NCBI RefSeq assembly: GCF_021502655.1
Contig: NZ_JAKFFT010000004.1
Coordinates: 558,001 to 622,000, forward strand
Direction of reading: 5' to 3'
Origin: Dyadobacter sp. CY347
GTDB lineage: Bacteria > Bacteroidota > Bacteroidia > Cytophagales > Spirosomataceae
Length of the DNA: 64,000 nucleotides
Positions 16,461-24,932 of the stretch are shown here, one piece after another. Position numbers and translations under genes: made by a program. The notes beneath the pieces were generated by a model. It did not search any database, had not been told where the DNA came from, and saw only the letters and a program-made list of their open reading frames with translations. Numbering within the stretch: the first letter of the stretch is position 1; the number at the start of each line of letters is the position of its first letter.

Positions 16461-18172
16461 TATTTTTCCAGGATAAAAGAATTAATGATCAGCGCATCAA
16501 ACGGAGATGTCCAGAAACATTCAATGGCATCCCGAGGCGAGCAGACGATAGGTTCTCCGCGCGTATTGAACGAAGTGTTCACCAGCACCGGCACGCCAGT
16601 AAGCGCTTTGAATTCACGGATCAGGTTATAATACAATGGATGCTGTTGCGCATTAATGGTCTGCACGCGTGCCGTGCCATCCGTATGTCGCACAGCCGGA
16701 ATGCGGTCCGCCTTATCATCTTTGACAGGATATACAAAAAGCATAAATGGTGAAACAGTCGCCTTTTCAAACCATTCGGGTGCATCTTCTTCCAAAACCA
16801 CAGGGGCGACCGGCCTGAAATCTTCCCGATCCTTGATATCGTTCAGCCTCGCCTGCATATTCGGATGAATGGGTGACGCCAGGATGGACCTGCTGCCCAG
16901 CGAGCGCGGCCCGAATTCCATGCGGCCCTGATACCATGCAATGATCTTGTCCTGCGCAAGGATCGCAGCCGTTTCGCTGGCAACATTATAGAGTCTTTTG
17001 TAAGGCATTTTAGCCCAGATCATAAATTTTTCGATCTCGTCATCGGTATATTCCGGGCCCCAGTAAATGTGGTTCATTTCAGCAGTATAGCGGGCATCAT
17101 CCTGCGCATTCAATGCAACGTCCAGCCATTGCGCCGCGCCCAGTGCTGTGCCGGCATCCCCGGCAGCTGGTTGTACCCACACGTTTTTGAACGGGCCATG
17201 ATCCCGGATCACCGCATTCATCACGCAGTTCAGCGCCACGCCGCCTGCCATGCACAGGTTTTCAGAATGGGTTTGTCCGTGAAGCCAGTATACCAGTTTC
17301 AGAACAGTTTCTTCCAATGCTTTTTGCAGGGAATGCGCAATGTCATGGTGCAGCTGGTCAAATGGATCGTCTTTTTTGCGGCCCGGCCCCCACCATTGTT
17401 CCGGGTCAAATTCATCAATCGTATATTGACCATTGTCCTCAACATGGATCACCGAGCGGAAATCTTCTATATAAACCGGCTTTCCATAAGACGCCAGCGC
17501 CATGACTTTGTATTCATCAGAAGATTGCAAAAAGCCAAGGTAAGTCGTGATCTTTTCATATAACAAACCCAGCGAGTGCGGCATGTCAACCGTAGCCAGC
17601 TGTGTGAGGGAATTTCCTTTTCCGGTAAAATAACCTGTCGTAGCCTTTTCGCCGCGCCCATCCAATGTCAGTACGGCTGCCTCTTCATACGGTGACGGAA
17701 AAAATGCGCTGGCTGCGTGTGCGTTGTGGTGGTTAATGTAAGTCCATTTTGTATTCAGATCCCCGGCATCGGCAAAGCGTTTTTGCAAATGGTGCGGATA
17801 ACCGTCCCGGAGCTGATCGGGCGCTTTGCGAATGTAATTCAGAAATAATGTATCCCAGCCATTGTACACATCGGCAGCTTCCAGCACATTGGAGCCGGAA
17901 AGCAGGTCGTCTTCGTATACAGCTGCTTCGCTTACACCATCCGGATCAAACGAATATGCGATGTGATTCACATCCTTCATGTTAATGCCTGCCGTTTTGA
18001 GGCAGTAATCAATGGCATGAAAAGGGAGCTCCCAGGTGGAAAAGGGAACAGGACGTTTGCCATGCTTGATATGCGTAAAACGCTCTTCTTCGGCGGCAGC
18101 AATGATCTTGCCGTCTTTCACGAGTGCTGCCGCAGTATCGTGAAACGCAGCATTGATTCCAAGGATATACAT
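16460..18172 (-). CDS. O-carbamoyltransferase, NodU/CmcH family
   Basis: A 570-residue protein with the two-domain architecture of carbamoyltransferases such as NodU, CmcH and TobZ. The N-terminal Kae1-like ASKHA domain begins YILGINAAFHDTAAALV and contains the metal-binding HxxxH in NHHNAHAASA (His148, His152). The C-terminal YrdC-like domain has GRMEFGPRSLGSRSILA. The family activates carbamoyl phosphate as carbamoyl-adenylate and transfers the carbamoyl group to a sugar hydroxyl. As first gene of the minus-strand operon with GT2 and GT9, it most likely decorates the glycan made by this island. The region upstream is a divergent promoter region shared with the GT4 pair. Confidence 0.92.
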   Translation of the reverse strand: MYILGINAAFHDTAAALVKDGKIIAAAEEERFTHIKHGKRPVPFSTWELPFHAIDYCLKTAGINMKDVNHIAYSFDPDGVSEAAVYEDDLLSGSNVLEAADVYNGWDTLFLNYIRKAPDQLRDGYPHHLQKRFADAGDLNTKWTYINHHNAHAASAFFPSPYEEAAVLTLDGRGEKATTGYFTGKGNSLTQLATVDMPHSLGLLYEKITTYLGFLQSSDEYKVMALASYGKPVYIEDFRSVIHVEDNGQYTIDEFDPEQWWGPGRKKDDPFDQLHHDIAHSLQKALEETVLKLVYWLHGQTHSENLCMAGGVALNCVMNAVIRDHGPFKNVWVQPAAGDAGTALGAAQWLDVALNAQDDARYTAEMNHIYWGPEYTDDEIEKFMIWAKMPYKRLYNVASETAAILAQDKIIAWYQGRMEFGPRSLGSRSILASPIHPNMQARLNDIKDREDFRPVAPVVLEEDAPEWFEKATVSPFMLFVYPVKDDKADRIPAVRHTDGTARVQTINAQQHPLYYNLIREFKALTGVPVLVNTSFNTRGEPIVCSPRDAIECFWTSPFDALIINSFILEK

Positions 18173-18405
18173 AAGCAGTGGTCTGGTTTAAAATGCAGCG
18201 GCTTGCTTACAAGTTTAGTGCCAGCCGGAAGTGTGGAAGTTATTGCTTGCAAGATGGAGAGATCTTTAAAATTAGTTTGCTAATAAAATCGTTTCGTGCT
18301 CACAATGAGCATGTTTCGTAACTCCTTGATAATTAGGGAAGCGTTTTGTCCTGAATGGCATTGTTTTTATAGCGCCGTTCTGTCCTTAACCGAAATCGCT
18401 GACCT

Positions 18406-19401
18406 ATGCACCATATCACGACCACAAATCCGAGGCTGAAAATCTTTACCTGGCACATTCACGGAAGCTATCTGTATTACCTTTCACAGGGTAACTACGA
18501 CATTTATATACCTACTACGGAAGGCAGAAGTGAAGGCTATTACGGTAGGGGAGAAACGTTTCCTTTTGGCCCGAATGTGATTGAGATACCGGCAGAGGAG
18601 GTGAGGAATATGCAGTTTGACGCCATCCTGTTTCAGTCTGAACGCAACTTTCTAATTGATCAGCACGAGGTTCTTGCAGATTGGCAAAAACAACTGCCGC
18701 GGGTATATGTTGAGCACAACACCCCGGAAAAACATCCGACCAACACACGGCATGTGATGACCGATCCGGAAGTGACGCTGGTGCACGTGACGCATTTCAA
18801 TAAACTGATGTGGGACAGCACCGGGATCCCTAATGTGCGTGTGATCGAGCATGGTGTATGCATTCCGCAGGTTACTTATAAAGGCGATATCCCGCGCGGC
18901 ATTGTGGTGATAAACCATATTGAGCAGCGTGGACGGATTACGGGCTGGGATGTTTTTGATGAAGTTAGAAAGCATGTTCCGCTGGACCTGATCGGAATGG
19001 GGACATCGGAATCCGGCGGATTGGGCGAGGTGCTGAACCCGCAGCTTCCGGAATTTATAAGCCATTACCGTTTTTTCTTTAACCCTATCCGCTATACGAG
19101 CTTTGGCCTGGCAGTGTGCGAAGCCATGATGACCGGTATGCCCGTGGTTGCGCTGGCCACCACAGAGTATGTGACCGTGATCAAAGACGGCGAATCAGGT
19201 TTTATCGATACCAACATTGAAAAGCTGATTGATAAAATGAATTCACTCATTGCAGAACCCGCCAGGGCTGCTGCTATGGGGACGAGCGCGAAGCAAACGG
19301 CATTGGAAAAATTCGGCATTGACCGGTTTACCAGCGAATGGGAAAATATCTTCAGACAAACGATCCAAAATCATGACAAAAAGAATAGCATTTATCAGTG
19401 A
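18406..19401 (+). CDS. Glycosyltransferase family 4, short form
   Basis: A 331-residue GT-B enzyme. The N-terminal domain starts LKIFTWHIHGSYLYYLSQ and contains VYVEHNTPEKHPTN; the C-terminal domain contains the donor site FGLAVCEAMMTGMPVVALA, with Glu in the E-x7-E pattern, and GESGFIDT. No signal peptide or membrane segment is visible. The first domain is shorter than usual for GT4. It is the first gene of a plus-strand pair divergent from the carbamoyltransferase. Its 3' end overlaps the next glycosyltransferase gene by 29 nt, implying coupled expression. Substrate unknown; the context suggests it extends the same glycan as the neighbouring transferases. Confidence 0.87.
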   Translation: MHHITTTNPRLKIFTWHIHGSYLYYLSQGNYDIYIPTTEGRSEGYYGRGETFPFGPNVIEIPAEEVRNMQFDAILFQSERNFLIDQHEVLADWQKQLPRVYVEHNTPEKHPTNTRHVMTDPEVTLVHVTHFNKLMWDSTGIPNVRVIEHGVCIPQVTYKGDIPRGIVVINHIEQRGRITGWDVFDEVRKHVPLDLIGMGTSESGGLGEVLNPQLPEFISHYRFFFNPIRYTSFGLAVCEAMMTGMPVVALATTEYVTVIKDGESGFIDTNIEKLIDKMNSLIAEPARAAAMGTSAKQTALEKFGIDRFTSEWENIFRQTIQNHDKKNSIYQ

Positions 19402-20698
19402 GCACGCTTCGCCGCTGGCAACCCTGGGCGGAGTGGATAGTGGGGGCCAGAATGTGTACGTGGCCGAAATATGCAAATCGTTGGCTAAACTGGGTTATGT
19501 GATTGACATTTTTACTAGAAAAGATCAGGAGGATTTGTCGCATATCGTCCATTGGCTGCCTAATATTCGCGTCGTGCACATGGATGCCGGTCCTGCACAC
19601 GATGTGCCGAAGGAAATGCTGCTGGGATATATGGAGGAATTCACGGGCAGTATGATCCGTTTTATCAATGACCAGGATTTTCAGTATGATCTGGTGCATG
19701 CCAACTTTTTTATGTCTGGCCTGGTGGCGTCGGAAGTAAAAAAACAACTGGGTATTCCTTACGTGATCACCTTCCATGCCCTGGGCAAGATCCGCATGAT
19801 CCACCAGAAAGAGAAGGACGCATTTCCGGCAGCGCGAATGGACATTGAGCAAATGCTTGTCAATGATGCCGATTTCGTGATTGCCGAATGTCCTCAGGAC
19901 AAACAGGACCTGGTCGAACATTATAACGCAGATCCTTCCCGCATCACGATCATTCCCTGCGGGTTCAGCTCCGAAGAATTTTATCCCTATCCCAAAGAAA
20001 AGGCGAGACGTGCGCTTGGCTTGCAAAAAGATGACGTCGTGCTATTGCAGCTGGGCAGGGTCGTTCCGCGGAAAGGCATTGATAATGTAATCCGCGCAGT
20101 CCGGTTCCTGAAACACATCCCGAAGATCAAATTGCTTGTGGTGGGTGGAGCGGATGAACAGCCCGATTTCATAAACGATCCTGAACTCAAACGGCTCAAA
20201 GAAGTGGCCGAGGTGGAGGAAGTAGCCGGAGCCGTCGAGTTTGTAGGCCGCCGGAACAGGCAGCAGCTGCGGTATTATTATCAGGCAGCGGATTTTTTCA
20301 TATCCACGCCCTGGTACGAACCCTTTGGCATAACCCCGCTGGAAGCCATGGCCTGCGGCACGCCGGTGGTAGGCTCTGATGTAGGCGGGATTAAATATAC
20401 AGTGTTAGATAAACAAACAGGGTTTCTGGTTCCTCCGCATAATCCAAAGGCGCTGGCCGATGCATTGCTGGAAGGCTTGTCTTGCCCGGAAAAATACCAG
20501 GCATTATGTGCAAATGCATTGAAGCGGGTCAATGAGAATTTTACCTGGACTTATGTAGCGCAAAAGGCACATCAACTATATTGCAGGTTGAGTGTCGTTA
20601 CAGCGAAGAAACCTGTATATCTTTTTCATTATAAGCGGGCACAAAGGAAACGCGCCCGCCACTACGGCTTACCAGCCGCAACCTATGCAGTTTCCTGA
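19373..20698 (+). CDS. Glycosyltransferase family 4, sucrose-phosphate-synthase/MshA-like
   Basis: 441 residues from ATG 19373, inside the end of the previous gene; the frame is open further upstream but the family N-terminus (RIAFISEHASPLATLGGVDSGGQNVYVAEI) begins right after this ATG. The Gly-rich GGVDSGGQNVYV loop is characteristic of MshA and sucrose-phosphate synthase-type GT4 enzymes. The donor-site segment is PFGITPLEAMACGTPVVGSD. A basic C-terminal tail (YKRAQRKRARHYG) is unusual and could contact membrane or nucleic acid. The family transfers glucose or GlcNAc from UDP-sugars to small acceptors. It completes the glycan-assembly island; the next gene, pncC-like, starts 18 bp later. 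Confidence 0.9.
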   Translation: MTKRIAFISEHASPLATLGGVDSGGQNVYVAEICKSLAKLGYVIDIFTRKDQEDLSHIVHWLPNIRVVHMDAGPAHDVPKEMLLGYMEEFTGSMIRFINDQDFQYDLVHANFFMSGLVASEVKKQLGIPYVITFHALGKIRMIHQKEKDAFPAARMDIEQMLVNDADFVIAECPQDKQDLVEHYNADPSRITIIPCGFSSEEFYPYPKEKARRALGLQKDDVVLLQLGRVVPRKGIDNVIRAVRFLKHIPKIKLLVVGGADEQPDFINDPELKRLKEVAEVEEVAGAVEFVGRRNRQQLRYYYQAADFFISTPWYEPFGITPLEAMACGTPVVGSDVGGIKYTVLDKQTGFLVPPHNPKALADALLEGLSCPEKYQALCANALKRVNENFTWTYVAQKAHQLYCRLSVVTAKKPVYLFHYKRAQRKRARHYGLPAATYAVS

Positions 20699-20716
20699 TT
20701 AAACCATTAAGAAAAT

Positions 20717-21199
20717 ATGCCTTCACAACAGATCATTGATTGTAGTAAGATTTTAAAAGAAAAGAAATTAACCATTGCATTCGCGGAAAGCGCTACGGCC
20801 GGTCGGCTGGCTGCTGAATTTTCGTTAACAGAAGATTCAGGCAGTGTGCTGAAAGGCGGGCTTGTGTGCTATGACGCAGAAGTAAAAGTGGATGTTTTAG
20901 GTATGGATCCCGCGTTTATTGAGGAGTTTACGCCTGAATCGGAGGAGGTTACCAAAGAGCTGGCGATTCGCCTGAAAAACCTGATCAAATCCGACATACA
21001 AGTTGCGGTAACGGGACTCACTACGCCCGGCGGAAGCGAAACGCCGCAAAAACCGGTCGGAACAATCTTCATTCATGTCTTCATCAACGAGCGTTCCATT
21101 GCCGTAAGAGATGTATTTGAAGGCTCCCCGGAAGAAATTGTGCTCCTGGCAGCTGACCTGGCCGCCAAGACGGTTAGCCAGGAGTTGGCAACATTATAA
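20717..21199 (+). CDS. CinA C-terminal domain protein (PncC-like nicotinamide-nucleotide amidase)
   Basis: A 160-residue stand-alone CinA-C domain. LTIAFAESATAGRLAAEFS corresponds to the family's AESCTGG segment, VAVTGLTTPGG to TGIAGPGG, and KPVGTIFIHV to KPVGTVY. PncC deamidates NMN to nicotinic acid mononucleotide in pyridine-nucleotide recycling. Both glycine-rich motifs are altered (AESATAGR, TGLTTPGG), so activity is less certain than fold. It lies between the glycosyltransferases and apbE on the same strand, with gaps of 18 and 27 bp, so it may simply be carried by readthrough. Alternative view: a CinA paralogue with a changed substrate. Confidence 0.82.
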   Translation: MPSQQIIDCSKILKEKKLTIAFAESATAGRLAAEFSLTEDSGSVLKGGLVCYDAEVKVDVLGMDPAFIEEFTPESEEVTKELAIRLKNLIKSDIQVAVTGLTTPGGSETPQKPVGTIFIHVFINERSIAVRDVFEGSPEEIVLLAADLAAKTVSQELATL

Positions 21200-21226
21200 C
21201 TAGGATTTGGGCTTATCTTTGCATAG

Positions 21227-22228
21227 ATGTCTCCCGGAATGCGAAATAGCCTTGCCATTATTTTCCTATTATTCTGCTTTACGGCGCAGGCACAGGTCAT
21301 GCGCAAAAGGACAACCATGCTCATGGGAGGCCGGTTTGATATTACGCTTGTGGCAAAAGATTCCGCCGCCGCAGAAGCAGGCATTGATGCGGTGATCGCC
21401 GAGATCACACGGATTGAAAATCTGATCTCCGACTGGAAGCCCGATTCCCAGGTTTCAGAAGTGAATGCCCAGGCGGGTATCCAGCCTGTAAAAGTGGATG
21501 CTGAGGTTTTTGCGTTGACAGAAAGGGCCATTGCACTTTCAAAATTGACCAACGGCGCATTCGATATCAGTTTTGCTGCCATGGAGCGCATTTGGAAATT
21601 CGACGGCTCTATGACGGAAATGCCCACGGCCGACGCCGTGAAAAAATCGGTTGAGCATGTTGGTTATCAGAATATTATCCTAAATAGAGAACACAGCACC
21701 ATCTTTCTGAAAAAGACAGGGATGAAGATAGGTTTCGGCGCCTTGGGCGAAGGTTATGCGACGGACCGGTGCCGTGACATGATGATAAAAAGAGGGATTA
21801 AGGCTGGCATTGTGAATGGTTCCGGCGATATGAGTGCCTGGGGGAAGCAGCCGGACGGCAGCGATTGGGTGATCGGCATCACAGATCCCGGGCATCAGGG
21901 AGAACTTTTCGCGGTGGTACCGCTTCGTCAGGGCGCGGTGGTAACTTCGGGCAGTTATGAAAGGTTTGTGATGATCAATGGAAGGCGTTATGCTCACATT
22001 ATCAATCCCACCACGGGTTACCCTGCTACCGGGCTCACCAGTGTGACCGTGTTCGGCCCCGGTGCTGAACGGGCCAATGGTTTCAGCACTTCGCTGATGG
22101 TAATGGGGAAAGAGGCCGGGTTAAAACTGCTCAGCAATTTCCCTGAATTCAGCTGTGTGATGATTACGGATGAAGGCGACGTGATCACTTCAAAAAACTT
22201 CGATATTTCAAAATATCAGCCTCAATAA
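21227..22228 (+). CDS. apbE: FAD:protein FMN transferase ApbE, exported
   Basis: A 333-residue protein with a signal peptide ending near AQAQ (residues 1-25); starting from the ATG at 21227 keeps this intact. Family motifs are present: TTMLMGGRFDITL at the N-terminus, GFGALGEGYATD, IVNGSGDMSAWG and HIINPTTGYPA, the last matching the family's HI-DP-TG metal site. ApbE cleaves FAD and attaches FMN covalently to Ser/Thr of target proteins on the periplasmic side. The gene is convergent, with a 7-nt overlap, with a PepSY-flavodoxin reductase operon whose DUF2271 member carries a plausible flavinylation site. The functional link is therefore strong. No lipobox is evident. Confidence 0.92.
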   Translation: MSPGMRNSLAIIFLLFCFTAQAQVMRKRTTMLMGGRFDITLVAKDSAAAEAGIDAVIAEITRIENLISDWKPDSQVSEVNAQAGIQPVKVDAEVFALTERAIALSKLTNGAFDISFAAMERIWKFDGSMTEMPTADAVKKSVEHVGYQNIILNREHSTIFLKKTGMKIGFGALGEGYATDRCRDMMIKRGIKAGIVNGSGDMSAWGKQPDGSDWVIGITDPGHQGELFAVVPLRQGAVVTSGSYERFVMINGRRYAHIINPTTGYPATGLTSVTVFGPGAERANGFSTSLMVMGKEAGLKLLSNFPEFSCVMITDEGDVITSKNFDISKYQPQ

Positions 22229-24417
22229 CAGTCCATTAACACCTTTCCGTGCGACTGGTAATAGCTTATGTTTTTACCAAGTCGGCTTTGGCAGATCTGG
22301 TCCAGCAATGCGATCACATTGTTTTGCATGGCCAATGAACCACACAGCATGATAACCCCGTTGCCCGCCAGTGTATCGGCTACCAAAGCTTCATCCCGCG
22401 CCAGCAAGTCCTTTACATATTCTCGCGCACCTTCCCGTGAATAAGCAATTTGCAAACTATCTAACTTTCTGTCTTTCAAATTTTTATGAATAGCATTCCT
22501 GTAAAGCGAGAACGACGCTTCATCCCGGAATCCGCAATATAGACGACAATCCACCTGTGCGTTCTGCTGATCGATCATGCCCAGGAATGGTGCAATACCG
22601 GTCCCGTTGGAGATCATGATCACAGAAGACGCGCCCTCGGGAAAATGAAAATGCTGGTTACCGACAATCCGGGCACGGATCCCACTTCCCGGATTTAGTT
22701 TATACAAATAATCCGAACCAAGCCCACGATCGTGCAGCTTTACACTCAGCTGAATGTTGTTCCCAACCTTGCCGATCGAATAAAGCCGCTCGCGGTGATC
22801 GTTCGCGGGATAAATCGCCAGCAGATCGCCGGATGTGAAATCGGTATGATCATTTGCCTCAAAGCTGATCAGAAATGCTTCACCTGCGGCAGAAACAGTC
22901 GTTTTGTGAACCACCGTGAGCTTTTGCATGGGTTCATGACGTGTAGTCAGGGAATCGGCCGACACGGTAAGCGCAACGCCGACCTGCTGTGACCAGCTTG
23001 CAGCCCACTGGCTGAACTCATCAGGGGACTTATCATTGACCGTATGGATTTCGAGCGCGGGAATTGCCCAATCCTGGTTAGCAAAAAGGTTATCAACCTC
23101 AAAAGCGAATTTGCAAAAATCGGGATAACCATGTGAACCGAAGCCTACAACAGAATAACGCACGGGGCGGGGCTGTTTATGTTTTTCCAAATGTGCTGCA
23201 AAATTTGCAGCATTGGTGGGCGGGTTACCGAGGCCGTAAGTGGCGGCCATGACAATGATGTTCGACGCTTTTGGAAAGACTTTATAATTATTTAACTCAG
23301 TAACATAGGCCGATTTCCCTCCTGCAATCAGCTGCTTGTGGATCGCATTGGCAAAACCAAAAGTACTTCCGTTTTCAGATCCCACCAGGATCACAAACTC
23401 GCTTTCGTCCGCCTTATATTTATTTTTTACCCGATTGGCCCTGCGCCTGAATGTCATCGCAAAGCCGGAGTATATGAAAAACAGAATGTTACCCGAAGCA
23501 ATCGCAAGTACAATGGCCCAAACTGCATTGGTGCGACCTGTGTGCAGATCCAAATTCAACTCGGTAAGCATTGCCGCTGTCGGATACTTAACCTCGCTTA
23601 AAATGTCGCCGTTTATCTGGTTCACGGTAATTTCCCGGTCGGCAAGTTTTAGTGTATAGTAATCCTCGGGATCTTCGGAAAATGGAAATTCAATGGTTTG
23701 AACTTCTGATAAACTGACCTTTTTAAAAATTTCAAAATCAGCCGGGTTCTTCACAGGTTCCGATTTTATCGCATCAAAATCTACTTCTGCTGATGTTTTT
23801 GGTGCTTCAATTAATCCAAAACGGGCCAGTGACAGATATGTGCCGCTTAATGCTATAATAAAAATCGGAATAAGCGACAGCCTGCCGAGCACCACGTGAT
23901 AAAACTGCGCAAAATTATCCCTGACAATGCGGGTGAAAAATCGTTTCAGACCGCGCTGTCGCTGAATGATCAGCATTGTGCCTGAAATAGTGATCAGAAG
24001 CAATAGAAAAGCCGTCAATCCGATAAAAAACCGGCCTGTTTCGTGAATAAAAAGGGAGCGGTGTAAAGCGGTTACCCATTCGAAAAATTCGCTTTTTGGC
24101 GTCGGATAACCCAGAATTGCGCCAGTTTGCGGATCGATGTAGGCTTGGAGCTTTTTTCCTTCCGCATCGCTGCCTTTGATCTGTACAAACTCATTTTTGT
24201 CAACCGTAAGCTCGCTGATTTCCGGATATTGTTTTCGTAAAACGGGCAATGTCTGAGCAAGCGTCGTTTCGCTGAAATGTTCGGTGCGGTAAGGCTGGAC
24301 TTTTTCGGATAACGGCTGAAAAGCCAGTATAATGCCCGTAACAGAGGCAAGGGTCAGTAAAAGAAAAGAAGATACAGCCAATGCAAGATGGCTGTATCTC
24401 CATACAGAAATGGTCAT
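22222..24417 (-). CDS. PepSY-domain membrane flavoreductase (PepSY-TM, flavodoxin and FNR modules)
   Basis: A 731-residue fusion. Residues 1-330 are a PepSY-associated membrane region with helices near 12-33, 133-152, 173-196 and 302-322 and periplasmic PepSY segments (ILGYPTPKSEFFEWVTALHRSLF, split by helices). Residues ~345-480 are a flavodoxin domain (ILVGSENGSTFGFANAI binds FMN phosphate). Residues ~500-731 are a cytochrome P450 reductase-type FAD/NAD module (RLYSIGKV, ISNGTGIAPFLGM, VIMLCGSLAMQ). It should take electrons from NAD(P)H in the cytosol and pass them across the inner membrane. It follows DUF2271 by 15 bp and its 3' end meets apbE, so the likely acceptor is the flavinylated DUF2271 protein. 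Confidence 0.88.
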   Translation of the reverse strand: MTISVWRYSHLALAVSSFLLLTLASVTGIILAFQPLSEKVQPYRTEHFSETTLAQTLPVLRKQYPEISELTVDKNEFVQIKGSDAEGKKLQAYIDPQTGAILGYPTPKSEFFEWVTALHRSLFIHETGRFFIGLTAFLLLLITISGTMLIIQRQRGLKRFFTRIVRDNFAQFYHVVLGRLSLIPIFIIALSGTYLSLARFGLIEAPKTSAEVDFDAIKSEPVKNPADFEIFKKVSLSEVQTIEFPFSEDPEDYYTLKLADREITVNQINGDILSEVKYPTAAMLTELNLDLHTGRTNAVWAIVLAIASGNILFFIYSGFAMTFRRRANRVKNKYKADESEFVILVGSENGSTFGFANAIHKQLIAGGKSAYVTELNNYKVFPKASNIIVMAATYGLGNPPTNAANFAAHLEKHKQPRPVRYSVVGFGSHGYPDFCKFAFEVDNLFANQDWAIPALEIHTVNDKSPDEFSQWAASWSQQVGVALTVSADSLTTRHEPMQKLTVVHKTTVSAAGEAFLISFEANDHTDFTSGDLLAIYPANDHRERLYSIGKVGNNIQLSVKLHDRGLGSDYLYKLNPGSGIRARIVGNQHFHFPEGASSVIMISNGTGIAPFLGMIDQQNAQVDCRLYCGFRDEASFSLYRNAIHKNLKDRKLDSLQIAYSREGAREYVKDLLARDEALVADTLAGNGVIMLCGSLAMQNNVIALLDQICQSRLGKNISYYQSHGKVLMDCY

Positions 24418-24432
24418 AAGGCACTCAAAACA

Positions 24433-24927
24433 TTAATTGGCGCTGAAACGTACGTAACGGATGTATCCCGTTCCCTCGTTTTTCGCAGAAAGTGACTCGG
24501 TGGTCAATGGGATTTCCAGATCTTTCACATGGTATTCCTTATCTTCCACGGCGCTTTCAAAACGGATCTTATATCCAGCATTGATTTTAGCATTGTCAAT
24601 CTCAAACACATTCACGCTGCGGTCGCCTCCCGTTACGGATGCGCCGGTGATCGCGCTGATGTTGGCCTTTTGCTTGGATTGGAATTTATGCCATTCCTTC
24701 ATGCTGTTATACCACTTTTTATCCGGCCCCAGCACATACAATGTTTTCTCGTAGGCACCCTTGCCATTGATTAGCGAGATCACAATGTAAGCGCCTTCGC
24801 CCATGTAATTCGTCATTTGGATCATGCACTTGTATTTGCTGGTTCCGGCAGTTTGTGCAACCGCAGTCGATGGGCGGGCAATGGTCAGTGTCAGGAAAAG
24901 GAGTGTTATTTTAATTAAATCAGACAT
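24433..24927 (-). CDS. Exported DUF2271 protein, probable covalent flavoprotein
   Basis: A 164-residue protein with a signal peptide (cleavage near AVAQ, residue 25) and a small beta domain (YKCMIQMTNYMGEGAYIVISL, TLYVLGPDKKWYNSMKEWHKF). At residues 94-99 it reads TGASVT, which fits the SGAT-like flavinylation motif of NqrC/RnfG-type proteins; Ser97 would be the FMN-bound residue. DUF2271 proteins are known to co-occur with ApbE and PepSY reductases. Gaps are 5 bp from the ankyrin gene and 15 bp to the reductase, so it is the middle gene of a three-gene operon. It probably shuttles electrons in the periplasm. Covalent flavin is a prediction. Confidence 0.82.
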   Translation of the reverse strand: MSDLIKITLLFLTLTIARPSTAVAQTAGTSKYKCMIQMTNYMGEGAYIVISLINGKGAYEKTLYVLGPDKKWYNSMKEWHKFQSKQKANISAITGASVTGGDRSVNVFEIDNAKINAGYKIRFESAVEDKEYHVKDLEIPLTTESLSAKNEGTGYIRYVRFSAN

Positions 24928-24932
24928 GAAAA

